From Diabrotica undecimpunctata (lineage: Eukaryota > Arthropoda > Insecta > Coleoptera > Chrysomelidae): a DNA stretch of 64,000 bases. Numbering within the stretch: position 1 is the first letter of the stretch; each line of letters opens with the position of its first letter. The translations under genes and the position numbers were made by a program. Where the stretch lies: assembly GCF_040954645.1 (NCBI RefSeq), contig NC_092811.1, positions 121,603,411-121,667,410 of the forward strand, in the 5' to 3' direction. Shown piece by piece: positions 42,905 through 54,349 of this stretch. The notes beneath the pieces were generated by a model. It did not search any database, had not been told where the DNA came from, and saw only the letters and a list, made by a program, of their open reading frames with translations.

Positions 42905-45190
42905 AGGATTCTGTGGGAAGGATTGTAAGAAATCAGATTGATTACATGCTAGTAAATAAGAGGTATAGGAACAGCTGTACATTTGTCAAAACATACCCGG
43001 GGGCAGACATAAATTCTGATCATGTACCAGTTGTAGGTAATTTCAAAGTCAGAATGAAGAAGGTTACAAGTAAGTCGATGAAGAAGTACGATGTTAGAAA
43101 ACTGAAAGATCCCAATGTTCGACTGAAGGTGAGTGAAAACCTCAATACAAATGTGCTAAAATGCAGACATGCAGGAACTATAGAGAAAAGTCTGACCAAC
43201 ATACAAGAAACAGTGAGAGAAATAAAAGAACAACACCTGAAGAAAGATACAGGGAAACGGAAATCGTGGATGACAGGTGAAATACTTGAACTTATGGATC
43301 AGAGAAAAAAAATAAAGAAAATCTCCAAGAATATAAGAGAATACATATCATCGTCAGAAGAAAGATAAGAGAAGCCAAAGAGAAACAAAAACAGAGCAAT
43401 GTCAAGAAATAGAGGACTATCAGAGTCGATATGATAACTTCAATGTACATCGAAAGGTGAAGGAAATAGCTGGAAAGTTCCGAAATCGCAACAGCGGAAA
43501 TATAACAGATGATGAAGGCAATCTTGTCATAACCAAAGAAGATAAAAAGAAAGTATGGGAAGAATACTTGAAGAAACTTTTCCACGACCTTAGAACAATA
43601 CAAGTACCCACCATTGAAGAAAATTCAGGTCCGGAAATCCTACCAGAAGAAATAACGACAGCCGTCAGACAAATGAAAGATTGGAAGGCACCGGGACTTA
43701 ATAAAATTCCTGCAGAACTGCCGAAGCTATTATTCGTACCATTGCCCAAAAAACCAGGAGCAAAAGTTTATGAAGACTATAGGACCATAAGCCTAATGAA
43801 CCATCTGCTGAAGCTGTTTTTAAGAGTCATCCACAAAAGAATTTACCGGAAATGCGAGGAACAAATTGCGCCCAATCAGTTTGGATTTGTGAACGCCGTT
43901 GGTACGAGGGAGGCTTTATTTAGCGTGCAGGTATTGTTTCAGAAATGTAGAGATGTCAGCTGTGATGTTTTTGCAGGCCTGATTGAATACAAGAAGGCTT
44001 TCGATAGAGTCAGGCATGAACAAATGATGGAAGTGCTGAAGAGGGCAGCGATTGACGGAAGAGACCTAAAAATAATAGTGTTACGATAAATATCATGGCC
44101 TAAAATAACTGTAAATATTATGACTAATTCTGTTTTGTTGTAGAAATTTCGGCGAAGGATCTAGATGAATCATCCGATTCAGGTAGGCCGAAATAAAACC
44201 GGTCTGAGCTTCTGGGGAGATCGCCGCCGTTCTCGAATAACAGGACTTCATATATAATAACGGAACTGTAATTGAAGAAAAACAGTTGATTTTGAAGACG
44301 CGCTCGCGATTTAAATGTTACGTTCGCCTATATAAATTATGTGTAATTCGTTAAATAAATTAATATAAATTATTGTGCTTTTTAATGATTTAAGATAAGA
44401 ATAATATAATAAATTATTAAAGACATTATAAATTGAATAAAGACATAAATAAATTTCATTTCAATAGCTAACCTGTATGGAATCAATCAGCGGTGCTCCG
44501 AATTGATGGAGAATATACAGATCAGGTCAAAATCTTAAGGGATTGAGGCAGAGGTGCATAATGTTACCACTGATATTTAATCTGTACTCGGAGCACATTT
44601 TTGAAGAGGCTCTAAAAGATATTGATGAATTCATCTTAATAAATGGAGTCAAGCTCAATAACCTGCAGTATGCAGATGATACAATAGTGTTTTGCAATAC
44701 CATATAAGGCTCCTTAAATGTTACGTGTACTCAGTGCTTCTGTACGGAGTAGAAACGTGGACATTGAAGGCGGAAACTCTAAAAAAACTTCAGGCTTTTG
44801 AGCTGTGGTTATACAGCAGGATCCTGAAGATACCATGGACAGATAAAGTCACCAATGAAGAAGTACTGCGGAGGATGAACACAACTGCGGATTTGGTCAA
44901 CATCGTGAAGAGCCGTAAGCTGCAGTACTTGGGACATATAATGAGAAATCAAGGTAGATACGAGCTACTTCAATGCATTTTGCAAGGTAAAATTGAAGGA
45001 AAAAGGGCCCCAGGACAAAGAAGAATATCCTTGCTTGCTAACCTGAGAGCATGGTATAAAAAGACCTCAACACAGTTATTCCGTATAGCAACCCACAAAG
45101 CCAGAATAATCGCGAACGTCCGGAACGGACAGGCACCTCTCATTAATAGATACTGTATAAAAAAGGATTATAAAAGGATTTTTTAATTCA
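42905..45190 (+). pseudogene. LINE endonuclease end to 3' end, broken by a solo LTR
   Basis: Plus strand: endonuclease tail RNQIDYMLVNKRY and NSDHVPVVGNF, linker KSWMTGEILELMDQRKK, RT DWKAPGLNKIPAELPKLL, VYEDYRTISLMNHLLKLF, NQFGFVNAVGTREALFS, motif A EYKKAFDRVRHEQMMEVL. The solo LTR at 44079-44463 interrupts here. Then NLYGINQ, LRGVRQ-like, FNLYSEHIFEEALKDI, catalytic YADDTIVFCN, a deletion at about 44700, then GVETWTLKAETLKKLQAFEL, LQYLGHIMRNQGRYELLQ and RRISLLANLRAWYKKTSTQL to the stop near 45185. Related to the minus-strand copies at 38.6-41.8 kb. Several frameshifts. Confidence 0.82.
44079..44463. mobile_element. Solo LTR
   Basis: A 385-bp insertion starting TGTTACG and ending TTTCA, with a 4-bp duplication ATAG at 44075-44078 and 44464-44467. 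Removing it with one ATAG rejoins the LINE RT frame (codons for LKII to NLYG). TG...CA ends, an AATAAA-containing 3' part and a 4-bp target fit a Gypsy-type LTR left by LTR-LTR recombination. No internal retroviral-like genes are present. Confidence 0.82.
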
Positions 45191-45886
45191 ATTTAGAAAT
45201 TCCTTGTTCCATATTTTCATTACTAAGGTAAATGTACCGGTATTTGACACCTTAAGAATAAAAAATACAAATTTTGAATATAAACGACGCATTTATTTGA
45301 AAAAACAGAAACTTTAATAAAACTTAGGTACAAGTCTGTCCCAAACCCTTCTTTCAGTGCGTCACTAATTTTGACGTCATATAGGATTTTAAGAATGTCG
45401 AGAATTATTGCATGACATTTTAGTTAAATCTGACAGTTGCAGGATTGTAATCGGCTAAATGTGAAAAGATTATTTTTTTAAAATGTGAAGTAAAAACTTT
45501 AAGAATTCAAATTTTTTTTTACTTTACATATTAGAGGTCCCGTATTATATTGGAACGGCATTTTGTCATAATTGCTATTCTATACATTCCAAAGAAAGTG
45601 CTTAATTAGCTAAGATTTATTTATGGATTTATTATTATTTATTATAAACACTATGGAATTGGAATGTTTGTTTATTTAAAATAACGCTTCCTCCTATAGA
45701 ATCTTTTAAGAGTTGACTGCGAGATAAAAAAATTGACTGGCAATTGCAAGGCATCAAAGCAAACATTCCTGTGATAAAATAGCATCGATTGAAATCAGTC
45801 ATATTCGGATAAGTAATTTTCGGAAAGTTTCTGTGACAGCCATTAGTTTAATTTTGTGAAGATTTATCATAAAATCGTGAAAATAG

Positions 45887-46196
45887 TTTAAATAGTGAGT
45901 TATTCTACTAGATTGGGTGTGCAAATGAAAGAGTGTTATGAAGTTTAGGTAAAAAAACAATGGACAGTTTAAATAGTAAAGCAGTTGATTTTTGAGTTTA
46001 TCTACCAGTTTCGGTATACAGATGAAATAGTGTTAATGGAGTTTAGTTAAAAAACAAGATACCGAATGTAAGTTTATGTAAATAGTTTAAATAGTGAAGC
46101 AGTCGATTTTTGAGTTAATCTACCAGTTTCGGTATGCAGATGAAATAGTGTTAATGGAGTTTAGTTAAAAAACAAGATACCGAATGTAAGTTTACC
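45887..46196 (+). repeat. Degenerate tandem repeat in nested element
   Basis: GTTTAAATAGT starts units at 45887 (short, diverged), 45967 and 46085. The last two are 118 bp apart and differ at few positions (ACCAGTTTCGGTATACAGAT against ACCAGTTTCGGTATGCAGAT). Confidence 0.8.
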
Positions 46197-46206
46197 TTCT
46201 TTTTTT

Positions 46207-46488
46207 ATGAATAACAAAAATGAATATTATATTTCAAACAATCCACAATCTGATTCAGAACCTGATTCATTAAAATCAATGATTACAGGGGATATGTGGC
46301 TGGCATCTATTATATCTTATATTTTAATAAAATATGGTTCTAAAAAGAACCGTTTTAATACATATGAATATCTTCTAATTGAAAATAATTTAATAATTTT
46401 AATATTAGGCTTTGTTCTTTCTCGGTATATCTCGGCATATTTAAAATATTTTTATGACAATAAATACAAAATTAAATTTTCACTGTAA
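46207..46488 (+). other. Unrecognised 93-codon frame with hydrophobic segments
   Basis: ATG at 46207 to stop at 46486-46488. A polar start (NNPQSDSEPDS) is followed by two hydrophobic stretches (about residues 32-43 and 60-75: LIILILGFVLS) and a basic tail, so it could be a small membrane protein. It begins just after the tandem repeat in the nested element. In AT-rich DNA a frame of this size can arise by chance. No family recognised. Confidence 0.3.
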
Positions 46489-46999
46489 AATGTCTGAAAA
46501 TACTAACCTGGAATGACAATTATCATTTTATCAGTTGACATTGTCATAGTACTGTCACTATTGAGACCATCTGCGTCAAATTATATTTATGCGCATCATT
46601 GATTGGATATCTATTTAGCGCATTCTAAACTCCAACCAATTATATATCTGTAAGTAGAATTCGCTTTAATATGCAAATACCCGTGAACGATACCTACATA
46701 ATTTTGTAAGTTCTATGTATAATAATCACAGACTTACGTTTTTTTCTGTCACTTCTAGCTTAATGCGTTAGAGAGAATTCGATCAACTATGACGCACTGA
46801 AAGAAGGGTTTGGGATGAACTGAACTTGTAATATGATGCTTCTAATGTGTTTATAATTAGGTTAATGAAAACATCAAAATTATTCAGAAAAATGAACAAA
46901 ATTTTGGGGCTGCAAATGTCCGTGTAGTTGACACTAAAAAAAGTTGTTGTCACCAGTGTTTGTCACAATAATAATCTAGTAGTTGACACTGAAACATTT

Positions 47000-49406
47000 T
47001 TATCCACTAACATCTAATGGTTTGCTAAATTCATATTTTAATCGATCACCTGCTGCTGTCATATTTGGTAAATCAAGCTTTTCTCTTATTTGTTTAAAAT
47101 AAATGACACTTACATCATCTGAATTTAGTTTGAAGCAAGTTTTTTCCATATTACAGCAAATCATCGCTACTACTTCAGCTTCAGTTTTTGAAATAACTTC
47201 CTGAATAACACAGACGAATTTTTGAACTCTTTTTCTCCTGGAAACTCAACTAATACATAGTCGCCTTCTTTATAAGTACTTTGGTTTTTTTCAGAATTAT
47301 CTTCTGCGTTTCTTAAATTAAAACTTATATAGCTAATATCGTCTATGTCACCTGATTCTTTTCATTCCTCATCAGACTCTGAATCAGAGGAAATATCGTA
47401 TGTTGTTTTTGTTTTTCTTTTTGTGCTTTTCTTTTGTTATACTATTTTGTTTCTTTTTATTAGTTCACCTTCTTCTTTTTTAGCGAGCCTTTCTCTGGCT
47501 CTTTTTTGCTTGTTCACTTCATGTTCTATTTTAGCTTTTTCCTTTTTCTCATGATAATCCTGCCACTGTCTAGAGGAGGCCACTGATGGTATTTTTTCCC
47601 TCTTCTGTTTTTTTCCTTTTGGTAGTTTTGGCTCGGGCCAATAGAGAACTCTTAAAAAGAGAAGGTATTATAACATTTGAGACATTTGGTGAAGGGATTT
47701 GCGTCGTTACTGACGGCTTTTCAATTTCTGAAGTACTAGGTGGATCAATGTCACGTGAACTCGAGGGATCTTAAAAGTAAAGCGTTGACTGAATCACATT
47801 AGTATTTCGAATGCTATCATGCAATATCAGTTGAAGGGATCGGCGCTTGTGTCTGTAATTATTTGAAAGGTGTCATATGTACATCTGGTGTGGTGGTCAC
47901 GTCATATATTTCACCTGCAGAATTGTTGGAGATTTCTTCTAAGCTGTTTTTCTGTTTATTATTATTTTCTTTACTCTTACAGTCATTATCTTGTTGAGTT
48001 GCTTCCCTCTCCTCTCTCCTGATAATCATAGGTAATTGTTTTATAAAAACAAAAAAGTGACACATCTTCTTTATCTCCATTCCATTCTTCAATCTTTCTA
48101 GACTGTTTACGTTTTTCAGGTTGAATATATTTTTCCAAACATTTCAATCCCAGTGCTAGCTCGTCAATATTTTTTGAAGCTCGATTTTAAGTGTCATCAG
48201 AGAGTTTACTCTTTGATTTTATCTCACCTGGTATGGTAATCTCCTGAGGATTCCAATGCACTATCCCACATTTTTTAAATCCGTTTTGGAGTATGGAAGG
48301 AATTAGTCTCTCTTGTAAAAACGTATTTAGTAAAGGACAAACATGGACTTTTTTTTTAAATTGGAGACCCGTGGCTGTCAATTTGCCATTGCTGTACTTT
48401 AGTTTTCCATCCCTCTTTAGGAGTGCGAAAAACGACAACGTCCATGGGCTGTATCAAATGGGTTGCGTTTGGAAAAAGGGCCGTAAGAATTATGCATATT
48501 ATTATTATCTGCACAAAACCTACTAGTATGCAACGTGAGATGTGAAGCATGTCCGTCAATAAAAAGTATAACAGGTAACTTGATGTTGTTGTCCACTAGC
48601 CAGGGATGAAAAATATTCGCTATAAACTCAAAAAAAGTTTCACCAGACATCCACCCAGAAACCGATTTTCCTATTCCCCAGTTCGGGGGAATACTCAGCA
48701 ATTTCCTTCGGAATCCTGTTGTACCTAAACACTACCATAGGCTGTGGTACCTGACCAGCTGCGTTACCGGTAACCAAGACGGTCAGGCATTACTTCTCGT
48801 CACTGTTAACTGAATGGTACACAGTTTTGTCTTCTTTCCGTACTAGGACTTTCCCTCCTTTCGGGTTGCAGATTCATCACTATTAAAAATTCTGAAAGGA
48901 TCCTCTGGAATGGACCCATGTTCATTTTTATCTAAGTATTCGCGTACTTCTTTAAACAATGTTTAGATATTTTCTTCTGTTACTAAAGATCTGCTTACAG
49001 TAAGATTTTGAGCTGTACGCTTCGCTACTTCTTTATGTCGTTTTAGAAAGCTTTCATACCATCTCCTTCCGGGCCTATTGTTTGTGAATGGATTTTTACG
49101 TTTTAACTGTATGATTAGATGTTGTACACTGTCCAGTAAAGTATCTTTTCCAACAGAAAATCCGGCTTTAGCCATCGAAAATATCCAATGGACTACAATT
49201 TTTTCTTCATCATGTGTTAAAACTGGATCCGGTCCCATTCTTCGACATCGTGGCGTAATTCCTTTAACCTTATATGCCAGAGTGGCACAAGGAACTTTAA
49301 ACTTCTTTGCTGCCCTTGCAACAACCTAGCCGGCCAATACAGCTGCTATAGCGGCCTCCATTTGTTCTTCAGAGTAAGACAACATTTGACCCTTGATTGG
49401 CGGCAT
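47000..49406 (-). pseudogene. Dead pogo-like transposase (element B)
   Basis: Minus strand from MPPIKGQMLSYSEEQ (ATG 49406-49404): psq-type helix-turn-helix (EEQMEAAIAAV, ARAAKKFKVPCATLAYKVKG), CENPB-like region (RRWYESFLKRHKEVAKRTAQ), first Asp in FNSDES, GIGKSVSGWMSGETFFEFIA, second Asp in VILFIDGHASHL, then frameshifts through the third acidic region, ILQNGFKKCGIVHWNP, a Ser/Lys-rich tail, and a C-terminal block YKEGDYVLVEFPGEKEF ending LDVSG stop at 47000. An in-frame stop falls within the HTH and several more follow. Confidence 0.8.
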
Positions 49407-49899
49407 GATAAAACCTAGAAAGGAACCAATAATTGACACTCATTTGATGCAGTAGTTGACACGTGTCAACTACTAGTGGGAGTAATTTTAAAGATTTCAA
49501 AAGTATTTTTCCATAAACAGTTGTTTACACACCAGTAATTAAACTACAGTATTAAATACGCTATGATTTAGATATTTTTAGCCTGCACACATCTATTAGT
49601 TCAGTAGAAAGTACTAATTAAATAAAGAAAAAAAAAAAAATATTTTTAAAGCTTACCTTATCACTTTTAACAAGAAATTCAGTAAAAACAAAGATCAGCA
49701 TGTACACGTCTGAAAACGTTGGCTGCCATATTGTGAAATTTAAAACCTGAAACTAATAACTTTGCACTGAATCATAGATGGTATAATATATCACTCATTT
49801 ATTTTGAAAAGGTTTATACAAAAGGATTTTCTTATTTTTAGCATGTAAAGTCATATGTGTCAACTACCGGTACTATGTCAATTACCGGTACGTTTACCT

Positions 49900-50067
49900 T
49901 AGAGCAATTTACTTTCGTACTTCATATGCTGTGATAATCCAAAACAGTTGCAAATTCGTAAAATATACTTTATTATATTCTGTCGAGTGGTAATAATGTA
50001 TGTAAAAAGATCCAAGATATTTACTCCTGATAAGCATGGAGAATCATTCGTTTTTTTTTTGTTATAG
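49900..50067. other. Flank upstream of host exon
   Basis: AT-rich, with a T-run (50051-50060) that forms the polypyrimidine tract of the acceptor at 50066-50067. Confidence 0.5.
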
Positions 50068-50238
50068 GTACCTAAACCATGTCAGCGGAGACTGAGCTGA
50101 CGTTGCAGACTGGACTCTCGCCAGTCTTGTTACCAGATATGACTGCTCTTAGTCTTATCGGTCATCGTACGCAGACAACTCACATAGCAGCCCATCCACC
50201 TGCTCCTCAACATACCAGTATGCAGCAGAATTCAAACA
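50068..50238 (+). CDS. Coding exon of an unrecognised host gene
   Basis: Acceptor TTTTTGTTATAG (AG at 50066-50067), ATG at 50079 in context ACC ATG, 53 codons, donor A/GTAAGT at 50239. The peptide starts MSAETELTLQTGLSPVLLPD, is rich in Thr/His/Pro/Gln and has no recognisable domain. GC content and codon use stand out from the surrounding transposons, so this is very likely a real first coding exon of a gene with large introns; its 5' UTR exon lies upstream and the remaining exons lie beyond the window or were not seen. The gene identity is not known to me. Confidence 0.7.
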
Positions 50239-50714
50239 GTAAGTCAGTTTTTTTTTCAGTTTATTCTATACTCAGTTGACTCAAAATCACACCGGATATT
50301 AGAAGAAGTTATATAAAGAGTACGATGATTTTCTGACTTATTTAGAAACGCATTGGTAGTTTAAACACATTATATTATCCAATTTTTGGGTTGTAACGCC
50401 CAAATTTTAAACACTATGTTATGTCTAGTGAGGGAAACTGAGTTGTGCATCAATACCAAAGGAAAAAAGGTACGTATTAAAAATAATTGTTAAACTAACT
50501 ACATGATATTTAACCAGGTAAAAAACGAACCCAAAAACATTTTTTAATTTAAGGAAACAATTTTTTTAATTACACCTTCAAGAGCCACGTCTGCGTCAAT
50601 CCTTCAGAAACGTTAATCTCAATATTTATTACTTTAATAAATTTATTGCTGTTATTTTGTAACGTCATTTTCCAACTCTATCTTTTACAGCGTATGTTAT
50701 TACTTTTTTGGGTA
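50239..50714. other. Intron-like AT-rich stretch
   Basis: Nothing recognised between the host exon and the pogo-like element. Confidence 0.4.
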
Positions 50715-51073
50715 GGGTAAACCATACAGTTATTGGACACTTAAGAAAATTTCAACTTTAAAAATTCGTAATTCACATTGTTCTCTGCAGATTGAATTGA
50801 AATTTATACAAAAGGTAGTCTAAACAGATTATTACAATATGGATAAAAGGATTTAAAGAAGGTGTTAAATATTTTTTGTCAATATATATTTATTAAAAAT
50901 AGTTACAAAAATTATAGTTATTGGACAGTTTATTTAGTTACAAGACACTCAAAATTAGTTATTGGACGACTGCTTTAACACAATAAAAAACTAGAAACAA
51001 ATGAAAATTACAGGAAAAACCTAAGATTTCTGTGCGGTATGGGGTACCTATATACAGTTGACACAATTAAATT

Positions 51074-51480
51074 TTATAAATGCTTTTGTGCTTCTTTGTA
51101 TTGAGTGAAAAGTTCGTCAATGTCTTCATCCTCACTATCTTGGTTACTGTTATTAGCATCAGAATCACTATCCTGTCTATAATAGACGGTTGAAGCGTAG
51201 CACTGGCCATGTTACCTTCCTTGTATACCGTAGGCCCTAGATATAGCAGACTACCCTGCTATACTCCCAAAGCCGCGACAGCGGTATAAAACGGGAGACT
51301 ACTATACTATCACTATCCTGGAGATTGAAGCAGTTGTGACATATAAATAGATCACCATCGTTAGGTATATGCTGTCTATGATTAACAGGAATACAAGATT
51401 CGTGATAATAAAGATTACAGTCATCGCATTTTAATTTGTTCAATTGAATATCATTTGAACAAATAAAACATTTGACTTTT
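51074..51480 (-). pseudogene. Detached C-terminal PHD-like finger and acidic tail
   Basis: In another frame just past the transposase stop: VKCFICSNDIQLNKLKCDDC, YYHESC, then DLFICHNCFNLQDSD. This is a Cys/His pattern (C-x2-C, C-x2-C, H-x2-C, C-x2-C) like a PHD finger. After the 133-bp insertion is skipped, it continues with an acidic end (DSEDEDIDELFTQYKEAQKH, then L and a stop at 51076-51074). A frameshift near the A8 run at about 51478-51486 separates it from the main frame. Confidence 0.7.
51176..51308. mobile_element. 133-bp SINE-like insertion
   Basis: Flanked by a perfect 12-bp duplication, ATCACTATCCTG, at 51164-51175 and 51309-51320. It splits the transposon's C-terminal coding tail, which reads through when it is removed. 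More GC-rich than its host, no poly(A). Family not recognised. Confidence 0.8.
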
Positions 51481-51514
51481 TTTTAATTCTTTTTCTTGCT
51501 ACACTGGTTTATGG

Positions 51515-53428
51515 TTAATTTTTATCTCTTTTCCGTTTCCTTTCTTGTTTTTGTTTTTCCTGCTCTTCTTTTATCTCCTCCTTTTTCCGTAACATTTCTT
51601 GATATCGTGCAGATGTAATAGCAAAAGGAAGTCGTTCCGTGTTACGTTTATTTTTTCTTTCCGGTACAGTAGGAGAAGTTAAAAAGTTACCCAACAATTC
51701 GTGTTTAACAATAATTTTACTTGTAGAGGGTAAGTCATAAACATTAGTTTTATATCGTTGAAAATGGATATCATTGGTACTGCTACTCTCAGAAATATTT
51801 ACATTTTCAATACCACTCTGTTCTGATGTTTTTATTTCAGTATTTTTAACGGGAGATGTGATAACCACATTTTGAATAATATTAATATTTGTGTCTCTAT
51901 TTTTTAGAACCATTGGGTTATCCGAATGTTTTGGATCATGTTCAAAAAAATTCCAAATTTTGAACAACAAATTCAAATTATCATCGCTAGGTAGATTATT
52001 CTTTGGATTTTCTTTTAAATTCTCTAAGCTATGAACTTTTTCAGGACCTAAGATATTTACAAAAGTATTATAGTCCATCTTGGGTTTCTTTTGATGATCT
52101 GAAATGATTAAATTTTTTACTACTTCTTTGCCTAAACATTTTGTGTAGTCAATAGCATCTGCATTAAATGGAAACAATCCGCAAGCCTTGAAACCATTTA
52201 CTACTGTTTCAGTTTTACAGCTTTTTTTTATAGCTTGCTCCAATATAGAAGCAAATACAACCTTATTCACTACCCCTCCTGGATGCTGTTCTTCCCATTC
52301 TCTCACTGATTGCCGCCAAGCTTCTTTTAATGGACGGAAAATAGAAACGTCACAGGGTTGTAAAATCCTTGTGGCGTTAGGATAAAGTGCAATCACTTCA
52401 ATCTGCAGTTCATTACACAATAGACTTAATTGGTAACTTAAGTGACTCTTGTGCCCATCTACAAAAAGAATAACTGGAAGCCTAATATTATTTTCAATTA
52501 AGTGTGGGTAAAAAACATTCGCAATATACTGATAGAATGTCTCTGCCGTCATCCAACCATTATCGGTTCTGCCCACACCCCATTTAGGATTAATACCTTT
52601 AGCAACCTTTTCAGGAATACGTTGATAAGGATAAATAACCATAGGCACGCAAATTTTACCGTCTGCTGAAAACGTAAACATCACAGTGACGTTTTCTTTT
52701 GAAGAGCTTTTTTCAACGTTATAAACATTTTTGAAACCTTTCATAGCAAATACTTTTCCAGTAGATGGACATATTTGAAATCCTGACTCATCTCCATTAA
52801 AAATTCTTGATGGATCAGTTAGAACTTCTTCTAAATGTTTTTCTTTAACATAGGTTTCAATATTTTTAAACCAGTTTTTGATGTCTCGTTTGATGTTCTC
52901 GGCAGCGCTAGCTGCCGTCACACCTTCACTTGTCCTTCTAGAAACCCCTGGATGTCGCTTCAAAAATCTCTAAAAAAAAATCAAACGATGAATACAGATT
53001 AAAATACATTTTTTTGGTGACTTACTTTTAACCATCCATCTCCAGGTCGATTATCTTTAAAGTTATTGGGGCGCGGATTTTCGATTAAAAATTTTTGCAC
53101 GCTGCTTTTTAAATCGTTAGCCTTTTTGGGGAAACCTTTTGAAGCAGTTTCTTGTATCCATCTGGAATATTGAATGTAAAATAAAATAATGCTATGGGTT
53201 AAGATAAATTAAATGAATTTACCTAACCAGAGTATTCTCCTCCTCGCAAGTTAAAATAGGAGACGGTCCAAGTGTATCTTTATGTTCCGGATGTTTTAAT
53301 TTAAATTCTATAGTGGACTTCGGAATTCCATATTTTTTTTCAGCTGTTCTATATGATTCAGTGCCATTTTGGACATCCTTAACAGCTTCTATAAGTTTCA
53401 TCTTATCATATTTTCTAAGTTGAGGCAT
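51515..53428 (-). CDS. Pogo-like DDE transposase, 598 aa, open
   Basis: Exons 53428-53223, 53161-53026 and 52969-51515 join through two short GT-AG introns without a stop. The N-terminus has a psq-type HTH (RTAEKKYGIPKSTIEFKLK, residues about 28-46). A CENPB-type region spans about 60-130 (RPGDGWLKRFLKRHPG). The DDE domain has D174 (FNGDESG), D285 (LFVDGHKSH) and D321 (ILQPCDVS), giving DD35D. GFKACGLFPFNADAIDYTKC follows, then a long Ser/Asn-rich spacer and a basic coiled-coil end (RKKEEIKEEQEKQKQERKRK). All catalytic acidic residues are present. The frame stops at 51515, just before a PHD-like block that seems to have been part of the ancestral protein. Confidence 0.88.
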
Positions 53429-54041
53429 TTTACTACAATCCTAAAAAATCCATTTTTAGTGATTGGACGGTCAAATTTAGTTATTGGACAGCTGTCCAAT
53501 AACTGTCAAATCGATTACTAAATTAATTTTACTGCTATCTCCAGTTAATTATACGTAAATCCGTTGAAAATTGTAGAAATATGTGGTAAGTGTAGTTCTC
53601 TAGTGATTGGACAGGTGTCCCATAATAGAATTAAGCAAGTTTTCTAGTTTAGTTATTGGACAGATGTAATTAAATCCGAATTTAAATCCCTATTACTATA
53701 CCAGATCTACCTTAGGGACTATAAGTGCCTTTACTACACCCTTTTAAATAAAAATACAATCTTACCTTAAAAATACCACGTAGTTTTAAAAAAAAAGTCA
53801 GAGCAGATGCTTAACACAATGCTTAAATGTCACTTCACTCACATAACCTAAAAATATTTACCGCCAAAATCACAGAACCCGTTAAAGGCAGAACATAGAC
53901 ATAAGAATGAACGTAATATAGAAACGAGTAGTGCCACCTAGTGAAATATACTCTTGTTGGCACTTGCAGAAATCTTATTCTCGTAAGTTAACACTGTAAT
54001 GTCCAATAACTGTCTCGTGTCCAATAACTGGCGTTTTACCC

Positions 54042-54349
54042 TAATATGCTGAACACTTGACAGATAATTTTTTGCTCAAGCCAATTTTAGGGAAAATAAT
54101 GTGGTTTGATTCATTTAATTTAACTATTCAAATTTTCATTGAAAATGTTGGTACTGACATTATTTTTGCTGGAGGCGCTAGGATTTGTAAAACATCGACA
54201 GTTCGCCATGAAACGAAATTTTAATATTTAATAGAGGGTTTAAATATTTAACAAAACACGTCTATTGTGTTGTGTTTTATCATGTTGAAAGCAACAAAAT
54301 TGTTTACATACCTAGTTTTGCCAAAATCAAGAAAATGTTAGCAAGAATA
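54042..54349. other. Short AT-rich gap between two DNA transposons
   Basis: Nothing recognised. Confidence 0.4.

Larger units (their letters stand above)
45331..46829. mobile_element. Nested TA-flanked element with 25-bp inverted repeats
   Basis: CCCAAACCCTTCTTTCAGTG (left, 45341-45360) is mirrored at 46789-46814. The match extends outward, with gaps, to CAAGT ends next to TA (45329-45330, 46830-46831). It contains a short tandem repeat (45887-46196) and one 93-codon frame. It has no transposase, so it is non-autonomous. It lies inside the pogo-like element's left end. Confidence 0.72.
45226..49899 (-). mobile_element. Pogo-like DNA transposon, 4.7 kb, whole but dead
   Basis: Terminal inverted repeats AGGTAAATGTACCGGTATTT at 45226 and AGGTAAACGTACCGGTAATT (reverse strand from 49899), each next to TA (45224-45225, 49900-49901), the pogo/Tc1/mariner target. 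A short TTGACA-type motif recurs near both ends. It carries a decayed transposase (47000-49406) and a nested 1.5-kb element. Confidence 0.82.
50715..54041 (-). mobile_element. Pogo-like DNA transposon with intact transposase, 3.3 kb
   Basis: Ends GGGTAAACCATACAGTTATT at 50715 and its mirror from 54041 (GGGTAAAACGCCAGTTATTG), each flanked by TA (50713-50714, 54042-54043). The motif CAGTTATTGGACA or close variants recurs several times near both ends (for example 50729, 50922, 50957, 53460-53500, 54000-54020), likely transposase binding sites. It holds a three-exon transposase and a 133-bp insertion in its 3' part. Confidence 0.9.
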
